Source of the DNA: Blastocatellia bacterium
Lineage (GTDB): Bacteria; Acidobacteriota; Blastocatellia; Pyrinomonadales; Pyrinomonadaceae
NCBI GenBank assembly: GCA_013695195.1
Contig: JACDAY010000276.1
Coordinates: forward strand, 1 to 8,313
Length of the DNA: 8,313 nucleotides
Direction: 5' to 3'
The position numbers and the translations under genes are program-made. Within the stretch, counting starts at the first letter, position 1. Every line of letters starts with the position of its first letter. Shown piece by piece: positions 6,002 to 8,313 of the stretch. Below the pieces are notes generated by a model, which did not search any database, was not told where the DNA came from, and saw nothing but the letters and a program-made list of their open reading frames with translations.

Positions 6002-6709
6002 TTATTGAATCGAGCGGATTGAACAACCTACATTCACTTGAAACTCGTTCTCGATATTCCTGCAAATATTCATCACCGCCTTGCCATCCGAGCTTTCAGT
6101 AGCGTGACCGTAGTAAATAAAATCGTACATGCCGCCCTGATTAATCTCCAAGAAAACAACTCCCTCATCAATGATCGGCGGTAAATCTGTCGGGTCAAAT
6201 GAAAATGGCAACGGAACCCCAACTCGATTCAGCTTCAAAAAGCTGTACAGCTCTTCCCATCCAGATTTTGGTGGCAACAGATTTCTACGATGTCTTCTAG
6301 AAGTTTTATCTCCATGTTTGACGGTATTCAAAGTTGCTTTCCATTTATTGTCAGACAACTTAATAACAACAACTTTTTCCTCATGCAATCCAATATCGCC
6401 CCAAAGCCGAAGTTCCATATCAGAATCAACAAGTTTCTTATGCTGTAGAGGGGGCAGTCCGGCTTTGCGGGCGAGATCACTAATATTTTTACGGAGAACT
6501 TTTGAACCCTTTATAAGTCGATCCTGATTCGGCCGCACATTCTGATTTGGTGAATTCGCCGCTACGGAGCGATTTACGGGCTCTTGATAAGTCCTCGTGT
6601 TCTCTTCGTATTTGGAATTCGAAATGCAATTAGTCCCAATCAGACATATTATTAATAGAATTGGAGTTCCCAGGCACCTAAAGACACTCGTTTCAAAACA
6701 CATCCACAT
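6002..6709 (-). CDS. Membrane-anchored or exported hypothetical protein after RHS-JAB tip (candidate immunity)
   Basis: 235 residues from ATG at 6709; a second ATG at 6703 is possible. A hydrophobic segment at about 13-27 (LGTPILLIICLIGTN) followed by Cys28 suggests a signal peptide or anchor. The lipobox is poor (Asn at -1), so lipoprotein status is doubtful. A polar, Asn/Pro/Gln-rich linker (about 30-65) leads into a folded domain with SDMELRLWGDIGLHEEKVVV, KWKATLNTVKHGD, a basic patch KTSRRHRRN, then GWEELYSFLKLNRVGVPLPF and GGMYDFIYYGHATESSDGKA. I do not recognise the family. It starts 74 bases after the end of the JAB-like toxin frame on the same strand, the place where polymorphic-toxin immunity genes normally lie. 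The 74-base gap contains no clear terminator. Its function as antidote is inferred from location. Confidence 0.7.
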   Translation of the reverse strand: MWMCFETSVFRCLGTPILLIICLIGTNCISNSKYEENTRTYQEPVNRSVAANSPNQNVRPNQDRLIKGSKVLRKNISDLARKAGLPPLQHKKLVDSDMELRLWGDIGLHEEKVVVIKLSDNKWKATLNTVKHGDKTSRRHRRNLLPPKSGWEELYSFLKLNRVGVPLPFSFDPTDLPPIIDEGVVFLEINQGGMYDFIYYGHATESSDGKAVMNICRNIENEFQVNVGCSIRSIQ

Positions 6710-6783
6710 AGTATAATTTACACCCCGAAACGAAAACCGCCGCGCTTTCCGCTAACCGTCTCGGCCGACATTTAACCTTTAGC

Positions 6784-7140
6784 TCATCTATTGAACGTAC
6801 AGACAGGGCGATTAGCATCGAAAACTACAACTTTTGTCGCGGTAACAATTGCCCCCTTTAAACGCGTATAAGCAACCGTGTCATAATCTCCGCTTGGCCC
6901 ACCAACCGCATTCGGATCAGAAGACCCACTCGGCTTTAAGGTTCCCCTTGGATGGGTGTGAACCCAAATCGCAGCTGTGTCCTTTGGAAGTTTATTGGCC
7001 TGTTGGCGGATCCAAATTGTAAAATCTCTTCCCATTGCACGGTTTGTTACTCCCGTTGTTCCTTCATATATTTCTGTGATCAGCGGCTCCCCAACCCCCG
7101 CTACAACTTGACCATTGCCAAACAACACCGACAATACCTC
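6784..7140 (-). pseudogene. JAB/MPN-like toxin tip, out of frame with its RHS core
   Basis: This is the continuation of the RHS protein in the +1 frame: NGQVVAGVGEPLITEIYEG, FTIWIRQQANKLPKDTAAI, WVHTHPRGTLKPSG, GGPSGDYDTVAYTRLKG, ATKVVVFDANRPVCTF, then TGA at 6784. The H-x-H-P motif (6949-6960) after a hydrophobic strand, followed by Ser/Asp-rich segments (PSGSSD, PSGDYD), matches the metal-site order of JAB/JAMM peptidase domains, which occur as deubiquitinase-like tips in polymorphic toxins. I cannot say which Ser/Asp pair binds metal. The frame stays open upstream to 7374, but that part is only a shadow of the RHS frame. No own ribosome binding site is seen. A single-base indel in a short T run (GTTTGG, about 7118-7124) would restore one protein. 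Either the toxin is broken, or the base is a sequencing error, or frameshifting occurs. Confidence 0.75.
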
Positions 7141-8313
7141 CAGCCTCCTTTCCTGTTTCTTTGGTCTTGTTCCATAGTTTATCGAAAAAATCACTAAGGC
7201 GGCCCGCTTCCGCCTGAATCCAATGACATATTTTACGACTAGCCTGTGCAACCTTCTTTTTCCTATTACGTGTTTGATACTCGGTGACCGCCCCGGCAGC
7301 ACCGGCTGCAATAATCGCTCCGAGTCCGATCTGCCAAGCCGCAATTCCCTCAGTTGCGGCAAGCAGTCCGCCACTTGCGAAAGACATCGCGCCGCCGATT
7401 TTACTTAGAAAATCCAGTAGACCAAGCATTAGCTTGGCAATAAATCCCGTGCTTCCCGGCGCCCATACCGCGCTTATCACGATAAACGCAACCGTAACCG
7501 CAATTGCAATCCATTTAATTGCCTTCATTAGCCACTTGAATAGCTTCTTGAAAAATCCCCAAAACAGCCCGCTCGGGTCGGTATAATTCACAGGGTCATT
7601 GCCGCAATACGTGTACATATTCAACGTCTGCGGACTCGCGAGGCTAGCAGCCTGTATCCCTATCGGATCGACCTGTGTGAATCTACCCTGCTTCGAGTCG
7701 TAGGTTCGGTTTATGGCGTAGTCGAGGCCGGTCTGCGCACTTCGGTCATAGGAAGTGAAGCGTTTGTTGTTGTTTTGTGTAGTTGATTCTGCGTTTAACG
7801 CGGTTCCATAAGGCAGAGTATTTTGTTCGTAGCTCGTCCCGCCCGCCTGATTTGTGATCGTTCTAGTACCTAATCTATCAGGATGATTGTATTCGGTGTA
7901 TTCTCCACCCTGTCCGTTCGGGGTTATAGTGGAAAGCTGGCTGCTGCCGAGATAGGTGTAGCTTTTTGTCCACGTCGGCACACCGACGGTGAATTCGGTA
8001 AACTCGGCGATGGCCGTGCCGCCCGCGTTTAGATGTGACTTGTAGCGGTCAAGTGCAAAATCGTGCGACTGGACTCTCGCGTTGGTTGAATCGTATTGAT
8101 ACCTTTCAAGCTGTGTTTGGTTAGCATCGTCCTTCCTGACGATATTCAGCCGGTTCGCGGCGTCGTATTCGTATTTCACCCAGGTCACGCCGTCTTCGGC
8201 CAGCGAGCGGATCATGTTTCCGTTTACGTCGTACTGGTAGCCGCTCGTGGTGATGCGGTTGGTCGCGGTGTCGTAGGCGAGATTAGGAATGCCATCAAGT
8301 GGGATTGCGGAGC
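7064..8313 (-). CDS. RHS/YD-repeat protein, C-terminal part (5' end beyond window)
   Basis: The frame is open from the right edge to TGA at 7064. RHS proteins form a beta-cage around a C-terminal toxin and release it after autocleavage. Visible YD repeats include SGYQYDVNGNMIRSL, VKYEYDAANRLNIVRKD and LERYQYDSTNARV. The conserved end of the core follows: TGLDYAINRTYDSKQGRFTQ, VDPIGIQAA, LNMYTYCGNDPVNYTDPSGL (DPSGL at about 7579-7565). After it the sequence changes sharply to a variable linker with a hydrophobic segment (WLMKAIKWIAIAVTVAFIVI) and an Ala/Gly-rich one (AAWQIGLGAIIAAGAAGAV), typical pre-toxin membrane-prone regions. The final residues after KETGKEAGG (below about 7136) look like frameshift nonsense (VVWQWSSCSGGWG), because the toxin domain continues in the other frame. 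The core is G+C-richer (35 of 60 bases at 7681-7740) than the genes after it. Confidence 0.93.
   Translation of the reverse strand, partial: SAIPLDGIPNLAYDTATNRITTSGYQYDVNGNMIRSLAEDGVTWVKYEYDAANRLNIVRKDDANQTQLERYQYDSTNARVQSHDFALDRYKSHLNAGGTAIAEFTEFTVGVPTWTKSYTYLGSSQLSTITPNGQGGEYTEYNHPDRLGTRTITNQAGGTSYEQNTLPYGTALNAESTTQNNNKRFTSYDRSAQTGLDYAINRTYDSKQGRFTQVDPIGIQAASLASPQTLNMYTYCGNDPVNYTDPSGLFWGFFKKLFKWLMKAIKWIAIAVTVAFIVISAVWAPGSTGFIAKLMLGLLDFLSKIGGAMSFASGGLLAATEGIAAWQIGLGAIIAAGAAGAVTEYQTRNRKKKVAQASRKICHWIQAEAGRLSDFFDKLWNKTKETGKEAGGIVGVVWQWSSCSGGWGAADHRNI

Noticed and set aside
6171..6527. 118-codon plus-strand open frame
   Set aside because: It is antisense to the anchored protein at 6002-6709, has Ser/Pro/Arg-rich low-complexity translation and no ribosome binding site.
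6710..6783. Terminator between the JAB-like tip and the following anchored protein
   Set aside because: The gap is G+C-rich in part, but I could not find a clean stem followed by a T run on the minus strand.
7140..7374. Upstream part of the JAB frame, giving a 196-residue protein from GTG 7374
   Set aside because: This stretch is the out-of-frame shadow of a coherent RHS linker; the Arg/Leu-rich translation is not domain-like, so the JAB part is better seen as a frameshifted RHS tip.
1..8313. CRISPR arrays, tRNA or rRNA genes, insertion sequences, matching att repeats
   Set aside because: Reading both strands gave no regularly spaced repeats, no cloverleaf-like segment, no transposase other than the serine recombinase, and no convincing long direct repeat pair.

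Overview
The window is a compact, almost entirely minus-strand accessory region. The family mix suggests a soil-type Acidobacteriota (Blastocatellia-like) genome: a large serine recombinase of the 'HKIDR-ARNLKDW' type, a winged-helix (Trans_reg_C) protein with a long soluble C-terminal region, and YD-repeat proteins with a 'YLNGLGQVRKVES' style core. This taxonomic reading is inference; there is no rRNA or other phylogenetic marker here. Transcription runs right to left, so the layout below goes from high to low coordinates.

Right block (8313 to 4643): a degraded RHS polymorphic-toxin locus. The 3' part of an rhs gene enters from the right edge, passes through the conserved RHS core end (DPSGL at about 7579-7565), and continues into a membrane-prone linker. 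It then shifts frame near 7118-7140 into a JAB-like (HTHP motif) toxin tip that ends at 6784. A membrane-anchored small protein follows (6002-6709). Next comes an orphan, broken tip-like reading frame (5665-6000) with an internal TAA. Ten bases after its stop begins a putative lipoprotein (5034-5654), a plausible immunity partner. The end of that lipoprotein gene runs, in another frame, into a second truncated piece of RHS core (4643-5070). The layout resembles tip/immunity cassettes shuffled between copies of an rhs core.

Middle block (4507 to 2621): a two-gene unit. A 418-residue winged-helix protein with an unrecognised roughly 300-residue C-terminal region is followed by an isochorismatase-family cysteine hydrolase with an intact Asp-Lys-Cys triad and a strong ribosome binding site in front of a GTG start. 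A perfect 10-bp inverted repeat lies directly behind a TATAAA box upstream of the winged-helix gene.

Left block (2539 to 1): a recombination module. An XRE-type regulator overlaps by 4 bases (ATGA) a small protein with a RuvC/RNase H-like fold signature but without the expected acidic catalytic residues. A short charged protein and a large serine recombinase follow; the recombinase runs off the left edge at residue 417. Repeated TGCGG(G)ACA elements sit upstream of the XRE gene.

The best candidates for something undescribed are the winged-helix/isochorismatase pair and the apparently catalytically dead RuvC-like partner of the recombinase. No tRNA, rRNA, CRISPR array or insertion sequence was seen.
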